Source: an uncultured Gammaproteobacteria bacterium (lineage in GTDB: Bacteria; Pseudomonadota; Gammaproteobacteria; UBA4575). Taken from it: a stretch of DNA of 64,000 bases. Location: positions 1,019,501 to 1,083,500 of the forward strand of contig OX638335.1 of assembly GCA_951812785.1 (NCBI GenBank). The letters run 5' to 3'. The position numbers and the translations under genes were made by a program. Below, piece by piece: positions 48,589 to 57,054 of the stretch. Below the pieces are notes generated by a model that was not told the origin of the DNA, searched no databases, and saw only the letters and a program-made list of their open reading frames with translations. Numbering within the stretch: the stretch's first letter is position 1; every line of letters starts with the position of its first letter.

Positions 48589-48756
48589 ATGAACCCAAAA
48601 GAATCAAAAGCCTTTAAGAAGGCCATTACCGAGATATTACTAGGTAATGGTAAGCGGGCCCAATACCAAAACAAAAAGCCGACTCAACAAGAATTAAAAA
48701 CCCATTGGAAGTTGGTACAAGCAAAGAAGCCCCCAAAACGGGGATTTAAAGTATAA
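48589..48756 (+). CDS. 55-residue basic accessory ORF of the second IS1595 element
   Basis: ATG 48589 lies 6 bases after the transposase stop. Product MNPKESKAFKKAITEILLGN continues 'GKRAQYQNKKPTQQELKTHW' and ends 'AKKPPKRGFKV'. Highly basic, possibly nucleic-acid binding. The ending Lys-Lys-Pro-Pro-Lys-Arg-Gly-Phe resembles the Gly-Pro-Pro-Lys-Lys-His-Trp-Arg-Phe of the 54-residue ORF in the first element. Intact although its transposase is broken. No known function. Confidence 0.6.
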   Translation: MNPKESKAFKKAITEILLGNGKRAQYQNKKPTQQELKTHWKLVQAKKPPKRGFKV

Positions 48757-48791
48757 ACTTCCACCAGGTTGGATGAGGAGATATTATCACA

Positions 48792-48869
48792 ATGGAAAAT
48801 CACTCTGATTTTACATTTATCACGAACGAAAAGGAACAAAATCTTCTTGAACGCTTCAAGGCGCTAATC
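48792..48869 (+). pseudogene. N-terminal 26 codons of a passenger gene cut by IS481 copy E
   Basis: ATG 48792 follows GATGAGGAGAT, a good ribosome-binding site. The frame MENHSDFTFITNEKEQNLLE continues 'RFKALI' and runs into IS481 copy E. The pattern Met-Glu-Asn ... Phe-Ile-Thr-Asn-Glu ... Leu-x-x-Arg-Phe-x-x-Leu-Ile is one I recall at the N terminus of helicases with a phospholipase-D-like front domain, but 26 residues are too few to be sure. Confidence 0.5.
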
Positions 48870-49989
48870 TGTAGTAGCTCAGACCTGATCGTACCGTTAC
48901 CGGTTATTGATAGGAGTCTGTCAGTTTAGATGTGAGCTAAATTCTTTTCAGCCCAAATCAATTTACCATCCATTAACCTGTCCATGGGTGTGCTACCACC
49001 GCCCATGTTGCCTTGATGAGTGCGTTCATTGTGATCAGTTTCTATCCAGTTGTCTTGATCTTTTGGTCAATCCTCCCTGGTTGAGTACCGTTTTTTCCTG
49101 AAGGTAATTTGATAAAACTCATTCAGAATGGTTTTATCAAAGCGCTCACAGATGCCATGGGTGTTGCGGTGATCAATGTCGTTAATGGCCAGGTATCACC
49201 GATCGTCATGATGCTCCACGCGCCCACAAGATTCTGTGCCTCTGTCGGTTAAACTACGTAGCATCGGCAAGGCATGCTTTTCAAAAAACGGTAGCACCTC
49301 ATCAAAGAGTAGGTCTGCGAAGGCGATCTTGCTGTAGGTGTCTACGAACGTTTGCGGGTATAGCCGACCAACACCTTTGAGGTGGCCTAGGTCACCAGGA
49401 TGTGCCGTGTCAATCTCACCACAGGCCTCGTCATCCTGTTTCTCAAGGGCGGCGATCTGTGCATCGCTTAAGATAATGCCCTCCTTGGCAATTTCTTCTT
49501 CGAGTGCTTTGAGTCGTTTCTTGAAGTGCTCTTGATGATGGCGCAGCCAAACGCAACGCACACCGCTACCAGCGATCAACACACCAGTTCATTGCTGCTT
49601 CGATGTTGCCCAACCGCGGGCTGTTCAATCGCTGACGTAACCACTGCATGTGCTGTGGGTTCATCCACACGGTTTTTACTATTGGCTGTTCTACGACTCT
49701 TGTCAATCCGTGAGTCAATGCCACCTTCTTCAACCCGCTGTTGATAACGATAGAATGTGTCTCGCGACACCCCCATGACTTGACAGGCGCTAGATACGTT
49801 GCCCAGTTCTTCTGCTAAGTTGAGCAAGCCCGCCTTGTGTTTAAGGATTGGATTGTTAGTATGAAGCATGAGAGTTACCTGCAATTTTGGTTTGATTTAA
49901 AGATTTCAACACCTTTATCAAAACGGGTAACTCTCGCTTTTGCAACTCTTGTGGGCTGCTAATTGTTAGATCGGGTCTGAACTATTACA
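48870..49989 (-). mobile_element. IS481-family insertion sequence, copy E (transposase dead)
   Basis: 1,120 bp, shorter than the others because of an internal deletion of 36 bp near 49318. Left end TGTAGTAGC at 48870 cuts the IS1595 passenger; right end ...TATTACA at 49989 supplies the stop codon of the following minus-strand gene. The two flanks do not belong together, so a rearrangement or deletion has occurred here. Confidence 0.9.
48926..49869 (-). pseudogene. IS481 transposase, copy E
   Basis: Shares the common lesions and has lost 12 further residues in frame ('KIAFADLLFDEV' where the others read 'KIAFAALYTTKTPITAADLL'). Other private changes: 'RHHQEHF', 'GTESCG' for 'GTEYCG' next to the catalytic aspartate. 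Confidence 0.88.
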
Positions 49990-50209
49990 ACTCAAGACAG
50001 CGCTGCTCATCTGGTCCATAAGGATGATCAACAAAACCAGAAATCACTAATTTCTCCTCTAAGTTATCTTCATTGAGTCCTCGAAGTTCAACTAGAATAT
50101 TTTCGAATTGATGATTGTCTTCTGGAAAAGGTTCTGTCTGCGTTTTCAAACCTTTTTCCATAAGCCTCGCTATTCGATCACGTAATGCATCGTCGTCTGC
50201 GTTACTCAC
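49985..50209 (-). CDS. small hydrophilic protein downstream of the hydrogenase remnant
   Basis: 74 residues from GTG 50209, chosen because GGAGGAG stands 6 bases before it. The sequence 'LRDRIARLMEKGLKTQTEPF' and 'GFVDHPYGPDEQRCLEL' is acidic, with one cysteine near the end. The TAA stop belongs to the IS481 end, so the native C terminus may be missing. It follows the hydrogenase large subunit on the same strand, so it was probably a hydrogenase-operon gene. Family not recognised. Confidence 0.55.
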   Translation of the reverse strand: MSNADDDALRDRIARLMEKGLKTQTEPFPEDNHQFENILVELRGLNEDNLEEKLVISGFVDHPYGPDEQRCLEL

Positions 50210-50252
50210 TCGCTCTCCTCCACTTTATTTTTTGTTGTTGTTTCGAAACAGA

Positions 50253-50278
50253 GCACCGGCTTATTCGGAAGCCGGTGC
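50253..50278. promoter_or_regulatory. perfect intercistronic hairpin
   Basis: GCACCGGCTT, loop ATTCGG, AAGCCGGTGC: a 10-bp GC-rich stem between the hydrogenase fragment and the next minus-strand gene. No T run on that strand, so an RNA-stability or processing stem is more likely than a terminator. Confidence 0.6.
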
Positions 50279-50293
50279 ATTTTCGAACGACAC

Positions 50294-50575
50294 TTAGGAG
50301 GTTTTAAATCGTGCCAACTCTTTACCTGTTTTTGCATCATGTGCATGCACAGTACAAACTAGACAGGAATCATATGATCGAGCTACATATCCAACTTCAA
50401 CAGGATCACTTGGATCAGCGATAGGCGTTCCAATAAGCGCTTCTTCAATAGGTCCTCGTTCTCCCTCTCCTGTGCGTGGACCAACGTTCCATGTCGTTGG
50501 CGCGATGATTTGATAATTTTTAATCTTGCCATCTTTCACATCAATCCAGTGACAGAGCGCTCCAAGGTATTCTCA
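50294..50575 (-). pseudogene. NiFe-hydrogenase large subunit, C-terminal fragment
   Basis: The frame reads 'CHWIDVKDGKIKNYQIIAPT', 'TWNVGPRTGEGERGPIEEAL', 'IGTPIADPSDPVEVGYVARS' and 'YDSCLVCTVHAHDAKTGKEL' to the stop. 'Tyr-Gln-Ile-Ile-Ala-Pro-Thr-Thr-Trp-Asn' and the L2 motif Cys-x2-Cys-Thr-Val-His with two nickel-ligating cysteines identify a large subunit; Ser replaces the usual Pro of Asp-Pro-Cys, and 16 residues follow the His where maturation proteases cut. About 500 N-terminal residues are absent; the sequence switches to the nickel transporter near 50575. Subgroup not assigned. Confidence 0.9.
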
Positions 50576-51231
50576 TAGGTATGCGTCATGCCTTTGAAGC
50601 CGACCACGTCGCTGCAGTCGCTTCACTTATTTCCAAGGAAAATTCTATCAGCAACTCCATTAAACAAGGTGTTATTTGGGGTCTAGGCCATACTCTTACT
50701 TTATTCATATTTGGTTCTATAGTAATTTTTATGGACACTAAAATGCCTGAGCGGATGGCACTCAGGTTAGAATTTATTGTTGGGATAATGCTTGTAATTT
50801 TAGGAATTGATGTAATAAGACGACTTTTGAAAGATAAAGTACATTTTCATACCCACAGATATGAAAGTGGTGAAGAACATTTTCATGCGCATTCTCACAA
50901 AGAAGAAATTAACCATGATTCTAATGAGCACCGTCATGAGCATAAACGACCGTTTCCATTACGCGCCTTACTCGTCGGCTTAATGCATGGGATGGCAGGA
51001 TCAGCAGCACTAATATTATTAGTACTGCAGACAGTCAAATCACCGCTAACTGGCTTACTTTACATGCTATTGTTTGGTTTCTGCTCATTGATTGGTATGG
51101 CTGTTCTGTCAGCTATAATTGCAATACCACTTCAGTATACCTCCGGAGGGTTAACTTGGTTACATTTTGGATTTACGACGATCATTTTAGGCAGCGCTCT
51201 TTCTTATGAAAGTCGAACATTCTTTCTTTAA
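50563..51231 (+). pseudogene. NicO/HoxN-type nickel transporter, N-terminally truncated
   Basis: The frame is open from about 50563 ('QGILIGMRHAFEADHVAAVA'), with ATG 50581 only internal to the signature. 'His-x4-Asp-His' in 'RHAFEADHVAAV' is the metal site of NiCoT/UreH proteins; 'WGLGHTLTLFIFGS', the His-rich loop 'HFHAHSHKEEINHD' and 'GLMHGMAGSAALILLVL' follow. The first membrane segment is missing or reduced because the sequence is fused tail-to-head with a hydrogenase fragment. A nickel importer beside a nickel enzyme makes sense as a former maturation cluster. Whether the 216-residue rest is made is unknown. Confidence 0.82.
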
Positions 51232-51600
51232 CATTAATCCAGAATTTGCTACCAGGTTTAAGAATAATTTCTCAGGAAGTCCGAAGAGATACAACTACAG
51301 CCAAGTCAATTTAGGGTATTATTAGGGGCACAAAGAAATACTCAGCCTTTATTTATATAGTGAATACAATCACTTACGCTTCATGTTAAGTAGCTATCGC
51401 CTCCACCAAATACAGTCCTTGGAAATTCAATAGAATCCGCAAACGTCTGCTATTTAAGGATTTTCTCTAGTTTCAAAGGCAAATATGCCTCAAGGCCTCT
51501 TATGACACCTTGGTGCATATGGGGCGGCCCTCCTGCTGTTTAATATTAGAAACCAAATGATGTAGATTTTATTAAACATGCAGATCTTTCCAGTTGGAAA
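51232..51600. other. intergenic region without a supported gene
   Basis: 369 bp between the nickel transporter and phoX. No frame with a plausible start or family likeness; no clear terminator for either neighbour. Confidence 0.5.
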
Positions 51601-53513
51601 TTAAGACCCGATAACACCACCATCTTTTTTGGTGATTACAATAGTTGAATCTCGTGGAACGGTGACACCGTCAAAAGGTGCAGGAAAGTTTGTTCGTGTT
51701 GGATCACCATTGCCTGGATGTTGAGTATTGACAAACATGGTTTTACGATTAGGTGTTGTTGTAATTCCTGTAATCTCATCACTGGTGACGCCAGTGAATA
51801 AACGACGTAAATCACCTGTGCGCAAATCTGACACTAACATCTGATTATTTAAACCATCTTTTTGTCCACCATCCGTTTGAATAAACAAACGCCCATCTGG
51901 GTCAGCCCATAATCCATCAGGATCACTGAATGTATCTTCAGTACCATGAGTCGACTCAGCAATTAAATAGATATCCCATTTGAAACGAGTACCCGTGTGT
52001 CTTTTGCTATCTTTCCAACGAATGATGTGACCATCTGAATTAGGCGCTAAAGGATTAGCCGCATTCGCTTCCGTGCACTGACTGTTATTAGTTAATGTAC
52101 AATACACAACACCATTTGGTGCGACAGTTGTCCATTCAGGCCTATCCATTGGCGTGGCACCCACAATATCAGCAGCAATACGTGCATAGGCAAGCACTTC
52201 TGCTTGGCTACTAAAACGTTGTGCAATATCTGGATTATCAATAGTAAGTTCTAACCAATCACCACTGCCATCATCATTGAATCGTGCCACATAAAGTTTG
52301 CCATGATCTAATGGGCTTTTCCCTTCACGACGCATTTGACGCCAATTACCTTCAGAAACAAACTTGTAGATGTAATCAAAGCGCTGATCATCTCCCATAT
52401 AACCGACAACACGACCCCCTGCACTTACTGTAAGCGCAATGCCTTCATGCTTTACTCTACCGAGTGCGGTGCGTTTAACAGGCTTTGATGTCCCGTCGAC
52501 AGGATCAATTTCAACGATCCAACCAAAACGGTTTTCTTCATTTTTGTATTCAGGATCAGACAAATCAAAACGTTTATCAAGGTTATGCCAAGCATAACCA
52601 AAACCACCGTCACTAAAGCCATAACGTTCTTGCTCTGGTGTGGCTACCCACGTGTTGTTTTGATTAGTTGCACCAAAATAACCATTAAAGTTTTCTTCAC
52701 AAGTCAGGTAAGTTCCCCAGGGAGTATAACCATTAGCGCAGTTGTTAACTGTTCCTAATGGAATGTTGCCATTAGGTGTTTTAAGCAAATCTGAACCTGC
52801 TACTGGACCACTAAACTCGACAGGTGTATTAACATGTATGCGTCTTGCAAAATCACTTTTAACTTGACGCCATTGACCTTGACGCTTTTTAAGCTCTACA
52901 ACAGATATGCCATGAGCATGTTGCATGACACGCACATCTTCAAGACTATCAGGAGTAGCTTTACCTAACACATGTGACGTTCTTCCAAATTCATGATTAA
53001 TACATAACACGCCATTTCGGTTTCCGCGTCTATAGGCACTTCTCGTTGTATTTCGGCTCCAATCAAGATCATCATCCCAGTCGTAATCATCATTCCAACC
53101 ACAACGCGGCTTGTTAGAATCTTTTACTGGGAAATAATGCATACCATCATGGCCAATACCAATTTGCTTAGCTTGATCGGCAGCATTGGGTGGATAATTA
53201 TATTCTGGACCACCAGGCTCTAGTGGTTCACCCCAGGAAATAAGTACATCCCATTCATATTCATGTGCAATGCTAGGCCATGGACCAGTTCCTTCTGCAA
53301 TACTGACTGGCGTAAAACCAACTTTAGGACCACGACCTCCAGCAAGCGCCGCTAAAGCACCTGTTGAAAAAAAGCAGTCGATGCCGCACCTAAACCACCT
53401 TTCAGTATATTGCGTCGTGATAAATGAACTTCTAAAATCTTGGCAAATGGCAGATTGCCAGAATCATTACAAATGACGTTATCGCTTAGGTCTTGTTTTA
53501 CTTCTTTAGACAT
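51601..53513 (-). pseudogene. phoX: PhoX-family (DUF839) phosphatase, one frameshift in the signal peptide
   Basis: From ATG 53513 the sequence reads to the Tat signal 'HLSRRNILKGGLGAASTAFF' and then loses frame in a run of seven T (plus-strand A 53367-53373). With eight, the protein continues 'GALAALAGGRGPKVGFTPVS' and joins the long frame from 53142. The rest is unbroken: 'CINHEFGRTSHVLG', 'TPWGTYLTCEENFNGYFG', 'GWIVEIDPVDGTSKPVKRTA', 'ALGRVKHEGIALTV', 'DGLWADPDGRLFIQTDGG'. PhoX enzymes are calcium/iron alkaline phosphatases of the periplasm. Total about 637 residues. The single homopolymer indel may be a sequencing error, a fresh mutation or a slippage switch. Confidence 0.85.
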
Positions 53514-53734
53514 AGAATTCTCCTTACGGAATATATATTCATTAAGCGCCTTACTTTGTTTCTAAATTATTGTATATAGATTTTACTGTTTTATGAAATT
53601 TTTGTTACATGCAGTTCTGCGACAACAAAGTTATTATGAGAATAACTTTTTCTCTATCACTCTCTTTAATTTTACTACCGTTACTTGGTATGCGGCTAGC
53701 AATATTGAGAAGACAACAAAATTAATACTACTGA

Positions 53735-54412
53735 TTAACCAAGAAAATCCAGTGTAAGCAATAATCTCTTATCCCCACTAGCAACACGTGGCGAACGATG
53801 TTCTAAACCAGCATTTTCATTTCCTTTCCAAAGTTCGCCTTTTAGCATTGCAACATCCCCAATATTTAATTTGTTGATATGCTGCTCACTTTGATAAAGA
53901 CCAGATTCTTCATCAACAAGGCCATTGTTACCTCTACCAAGTTTACTTCGATCAACCATGTTATGAGGCAACCATTGCGAAGCAACGCCATAGTATGTGC
54001 AAACTAATCGACACGGGACTCGGTCAACATGAAATCGTGGGCACATGGCACGGTCTAAAACAGTCAATCTTAAACCAACTTGTTCAAGATCAAATAAAAC
54101 ACAAAACATGTCGACAAGCTCAGAGATATCTTTACATAATGCCTGCGCATTAATCAGTTCACTTTCTGACTCGATCAATTTATCAAAAACAGTGTCAGGA
54201 TTGACCACTAAATTTGCTCTATAATTGCTATGTGATTTTAGGAAGTAATCAACACTATTTTTTATCTCATGATCTAAATCTCGTTTCCATATGGCAATAT
54301 TAATATCTTCTTGATAAATATCAGTAAACACTGAAGGGTGATCATCAATTGCGGCTGATCGAGTATGACAACATTTCAATGCATCTGCGCTGACAGATGA
54401 CGCAGCATTCAT
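53735..54412 (-). CDS. DUF1826 protein (zinc-homeostasis-associated)
   Basis: 225 residues from ATG 54412, chosen because it overlaps the original cobW stop as ATGA; an in-frame ATG at 54427 lies inside cobW. Family blocks: 'INIAIWKRDL', 'DMFCVLFDLEQVGLRLTVLD', 'CPRFHVDRVPCRLVCTYYGV' (Cys/His/Asp cluster that may bind metal), 'ASQWLPHNMVDRSKLG', 'AMLKGELWKGNENAGLEHRS' and 'RLLLTLDFL'. DUF1826 genes commonly sit next to zinc-type CobW GTPases under Zur control, as here. Intact, but its operon is interrupted by the IS3-family element just upstream. Confidence 0.85.
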   Translation of the reverse strand: MNAASSVSADALKCCHTRSAAIDDHPSVFTDIYQEDINIAIWKRDLDHEIKNSVDYFLKSHSNYRANLVVNPDTVFDKLIESESELINAQALCKDISELVDMFCVLFDLEQVGLRLTVLDRAMCPRFHVDRVPCRLVCTYYGVASQWLPHNMVDRSKLGRGNNGLVDEESGLYQSEQHINKLNIGDVAMLKGELWKGNENAGLEHRSPRVASGDKRLLLTLDFLG

Positions 54413-54444
54413 GGATTCTTCTCCCATTTAGGAAATGGGTCAGA
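54409..54444 (-). pseudogene. 3' end of the CobW-family gene, separated by the IS3 element
   Basis: On the minus strand 'DPFPKWEKNP' and TGA, the usual Asp-Pro-Phe-Pro-x-Trp end of zinc CobW proteins, directly before the DUF1826 start. It belongs with 55682-56814. Confidence 0.85.
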
Positions 54445-54505
54445 GTAAGGCAGCCTGGGTTTAACGGACAGTTCAAAAAAGAGACAATACTTTTAGAGGT
54501 GATCT

Positions 54506-54789
54506 ATGTCAAAACGTCAAACGTATACCCGAGAGTTTAAACGAGAAGCGGTACGGCTTCTTGAGCAAAGTGATCAAACCACTGCTGAATTGGCCATTCA
54601 TTTAGGCGTTCGTCGCAACCAGCTCTGTAAATGGCAAGAAGAAGTCAACAAGCATGGTGTGGATGCTTTTCCAGGTTCAGGGCGCCGTGAAGAAAGTGAA
54701 GTTGTCCAGCTGCGGCGCGCACTTAAGCGTGTGAGGAACGCGACATTCTAAAAAAGGCCGCACAGTTCTTTGCCAAGGAACTCGAGTAA
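54506..54789 (+). pseudogene. IS3-family OrfA, frameshifted
   Basis: ATG 54506: 'MSKRQTYTREFKREAVRLLE' is the helix-turn-helix leader of IS3-family OrfA, with the leucine-zipper part 'SEVVQLRRALKRV'. The frame closes at 54751 after 'RNATF', but shifting two bases gives the expected end 'EERDILKKAAQFFAKELE' up to TAA 54787-54789. A small deletion therefore separates OrfA from its normal end and from the usual frameshift site, so fused OrfAB may not be made. Confidence 0.8.
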
Positions 54790-54818
54790 AATATGGCTTT
54801 ATTCAAACTCATCGCTTT

Positions 54819-55649
54819 GTGTTTAGTATTAGTGCGATGTGCCGTGTGCTGAATGTGGGTAGCAGTGGCTATTACGACTGGCGTGATCGTAATGAAAGTC
54901 TACGTGCTCAGGAAGATCAAGTGCTCTTAGCGAAGATTCAGAAGATCCATGTTCAGTCCAAACATGCCTATGGTTACGTGAAAACTTGGAAGGCCTTGCA
55001 CACTCAAGGTATTCAATGCGGGAAACATCGCGTGGCCAGATTACGCAGGCAACATCAAATCGAAACTAAACGCAGCAAGCATTTTAACATCACAACACGT
55101 TCTAAGCACCGTCATTGGATTGCACCAGATCATGTTAAGCGGATGTTTACAGCAGCACAGCTAAATCAAGTCTGGGCAGGTGATGTCACCTGTGTGCCGA
55201 CACGGCAGGGATGGTTATATCTCGCCATTCTGCTCGACATGTATTCACGTAAAATCATTGGTTGGTCGATGTCGCGTCGCAACAATCAACCGCTTGTGCT
55301 GAATGCACTACAGATGGCGATCATACAACGGCAACCTGGTGCTGGTCTCATTCATCATACTGATCGCGGCCGACTCTATGCGGCTGATCAATATCGTGCA
55401 TTGATGCAACAACACCATATTATCCCGAGTATGAGTCGCAAGGGAGATTGCTATGATAATGCGGTGTCAGAAACATTTTTTAGCACATTAAAGAATGAAC
55501 TCATTCATGGGAGAAATTACACGACAAGAGAACAAGCAAAAAGTGATATCTTTGAATACATCGAATGTTTTTATAATCGTAAACGCATTCATCAAACGTT
55601 GAATTATCAAACACCGTTTGAATATGAAAATAATCATGCGTATGCTTAA
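54819..55649 (+). CDS. IS3-family transposase OrfB
   Basis: 276 residues from the first ATG; in the same frame coding-like sequence begins earlier ('KYGFIQTHRFVFSISAMCRV', about 54788), as expected when OrfB is expressed by -1 frameshifting from OrfA. The rve/DDE core is intact: 'QVWAGDVTCVPT' (first Asp), 'IHHTDRGRLYAADQYRALM' (second Asp), 'SMSRKGDCYDNAVSETFFST' and 'LKNELIHG' (Glu). Cut-and-paste via circular intermediate is the family's mechanism. Confidence 0.9.
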   Translation: MFSISAMCRVLNVGSSGYYDWRDRNESLRAQEDQVLLAKIQKIHVQSKHAYGYVKTWKALHTQGIQCGKHRVARLRRQHQIETKRSKHFNITTRSKHRHWIAPDHVKRMFTAAQLNQVWAGDVTCVPTRQGWLYLAILLDMYSRKIIGWSMSRRNNQPLVLNALQMAIIQRQPGAGLIHHTDRGRLYAADQYRALMQQHHIIPSMSRKGDCYDNAVSETFFSTLKNELIHGRNYTTREQAKSDIFEYIECFYNRKRIHQTLNYQTPFEYENNHAYA

Positions 55650-55681
55650 CTAATCTGTCCGCTTAACCTGGACTGCCTTAC

Positions 55682-56814
55682 ACAATGTTGCCCAGTACTC
55701 TTTACCTTTTAAAACTTCATCTTCACTTAATAAACATTCATCTAAAGCTTTAGTCATTGCGCTTTGGTCTAAATCTTGACCGATAAATACAAGCTCTTGC
55801 CGCATATCTCCAAAGGGTTCAACCCAATCCTCTTTGGGTACAGCCTTCCAAAACATGCCTGCAAATCCATATTGAGCAATACCACCAGCCTGACTCCATT
55901 GGCCTGCGAATTGAGGACGAGTTGCTAACCAAAAATAACCTTTCGAACGAATCAACTTGCCATAATCATCTGTACTATGAAGAAATTCATAAAACATTTG
56001 TGGGTTAAAGGGTCGTCTTGCGAGATAACTGAAACCACTAATACCATATTCTTCAGTTTCTGGAACATGTTCACCACGCATCTCTTTAAGCCAATCTGGA
56101 GATTGTTGTGCTTGTGCAAAATCAAATAACCCTGTACTTAGAACAGAATCAAGATCAACTTGACCTTGAGCAATTGGAATAATGCGAGCCACGTGTATTA
56201 AGTGTTTTCAGAATAGCAGTCAGACGCTCTATGTCTGTAGGTTTTGCTAAATCAGTCTTGCTAATCAAGATAACATCTGCAAATTCGACTTGATCTATGA
56301 GTAAATCAGATGCGCTACGCTCATCTTCATCGCCTAGTGACTCTCCTTTATCTTTTAAGTATTTAGCTTCTTCATAGTCCTTCAGAAAGTTAACCGCATC
56401 AACTACTGTCACCATCGTATCTAATGACGAGACATCTGAAAGTGATATTCCATTCTTATCAGCAAATGTGAATGTCTCAGCGACAGGTAGTGGCTCTGAT
56501 ATTCCCGTTGATTCAATCCTTAAGTAATCAAATCGACCATCATTAGCCAATTTGTTTACCTCAACCAACAGATCTTCACGCAATGCGCAACAAATACATC
56601 CGTTACTCATTTCCACGAGTTTTTCTTCACTATGATTTAGCGTCACTTCACTTTTTAAAATAGAGGCATCAATATTAATTTCACTCATATCATTGACGAT
56701 AACCGCAACTTTTTTACCTTCTCTATTATTTAAGATATGACTGGGTACTGTAGTCTTCCCCGCACCCAAAAATCCTGATAATACGGTAACTGGTAATCTA
56801 TTTTCTTTATTCAT
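55682..56814 (-). pseudogene. CobW/COG0523 zinc-type GTPase, frameshifted and cut by an IS3 element
   Basis: From ATG 56814: Walker A '[18 protein letters not shown]', '[16 protein letters not shown]', the metal site '[11 protein letters not shown]' (Cys-x-Cys-Cys), '[20 protein letters not shown]', and '[11 protein letters not shown]' for guanine. The frame breaks near 56195 ('LKTLNT' / '[17 protein letters not shown]') and the C-terminal domain continues 'TGLFDFAQAQQSPDWLKEMR' and 'DMRQELVFIGQDLDQSAMTK', ending in the IS3 terminal repeat after 'KEYWATL'. Such proteins are zinc metallochaperones, often Zur-regulated. 'TTVPSH' in place of 'TTLLNH' in the P-loop helix is odd. Two independent lesions. 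Confidence 0.92.
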
Positions 56815-57054
56815 TCTCCCTCTAACCTACTGTTATTTATATCATAATAGTTAGATCTGCATATATGAAATAACAAAAAGATACTAAAAAATTTTAATAT
56901 ATTAGATTATTTAGGTAGATTTATCTGAAGCAAAAAGTTTATAAATTTTAGTAAAAAAGATAGTCCGAATTAAATTGTAGGTAGAAAAAAATTACGAGCA
57001 AATTAATTTACTTAAATAACACACTAATAATCAAATATAATAATATTGAGATAT

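Larger units (their letters stand above)
47595..48869 (+). mobile_element. second IS1595-family element, right end cut by IS481 copy E
   Basis: Left end GGGAATTATATACTTACATT at 47595 shares its first 13 bases with the complete transposon at 5642. The octamer just outside, TAAATTTA (47587-47594), is nearly the target of the first element. It contains a broken transposase, a 55-residue ORF and the start of a third gene; IS481 copy E begins at 48870 and no right inverted repeat is visible beyond it. Confidence 0.85.
54445..55681 (+). mobile_element. IS3-family insertion sequence
   Basis: About 1,237 bp. Ends GTAAGGCAGCCTGGGTTTAA (left) and, inverted, GTAAGGCAGTCCAGGTTAAG (right), about 26 bp of imperfect repeat. 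It carries orfA and orfB and is inserted into the last codons of a CobW-family gene. Flanking trinucleotides on the gene strand are TGT and TCT, so an original 3-bp duplication may have mutated; I do not claim a clean one. Confidence 0.9.
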
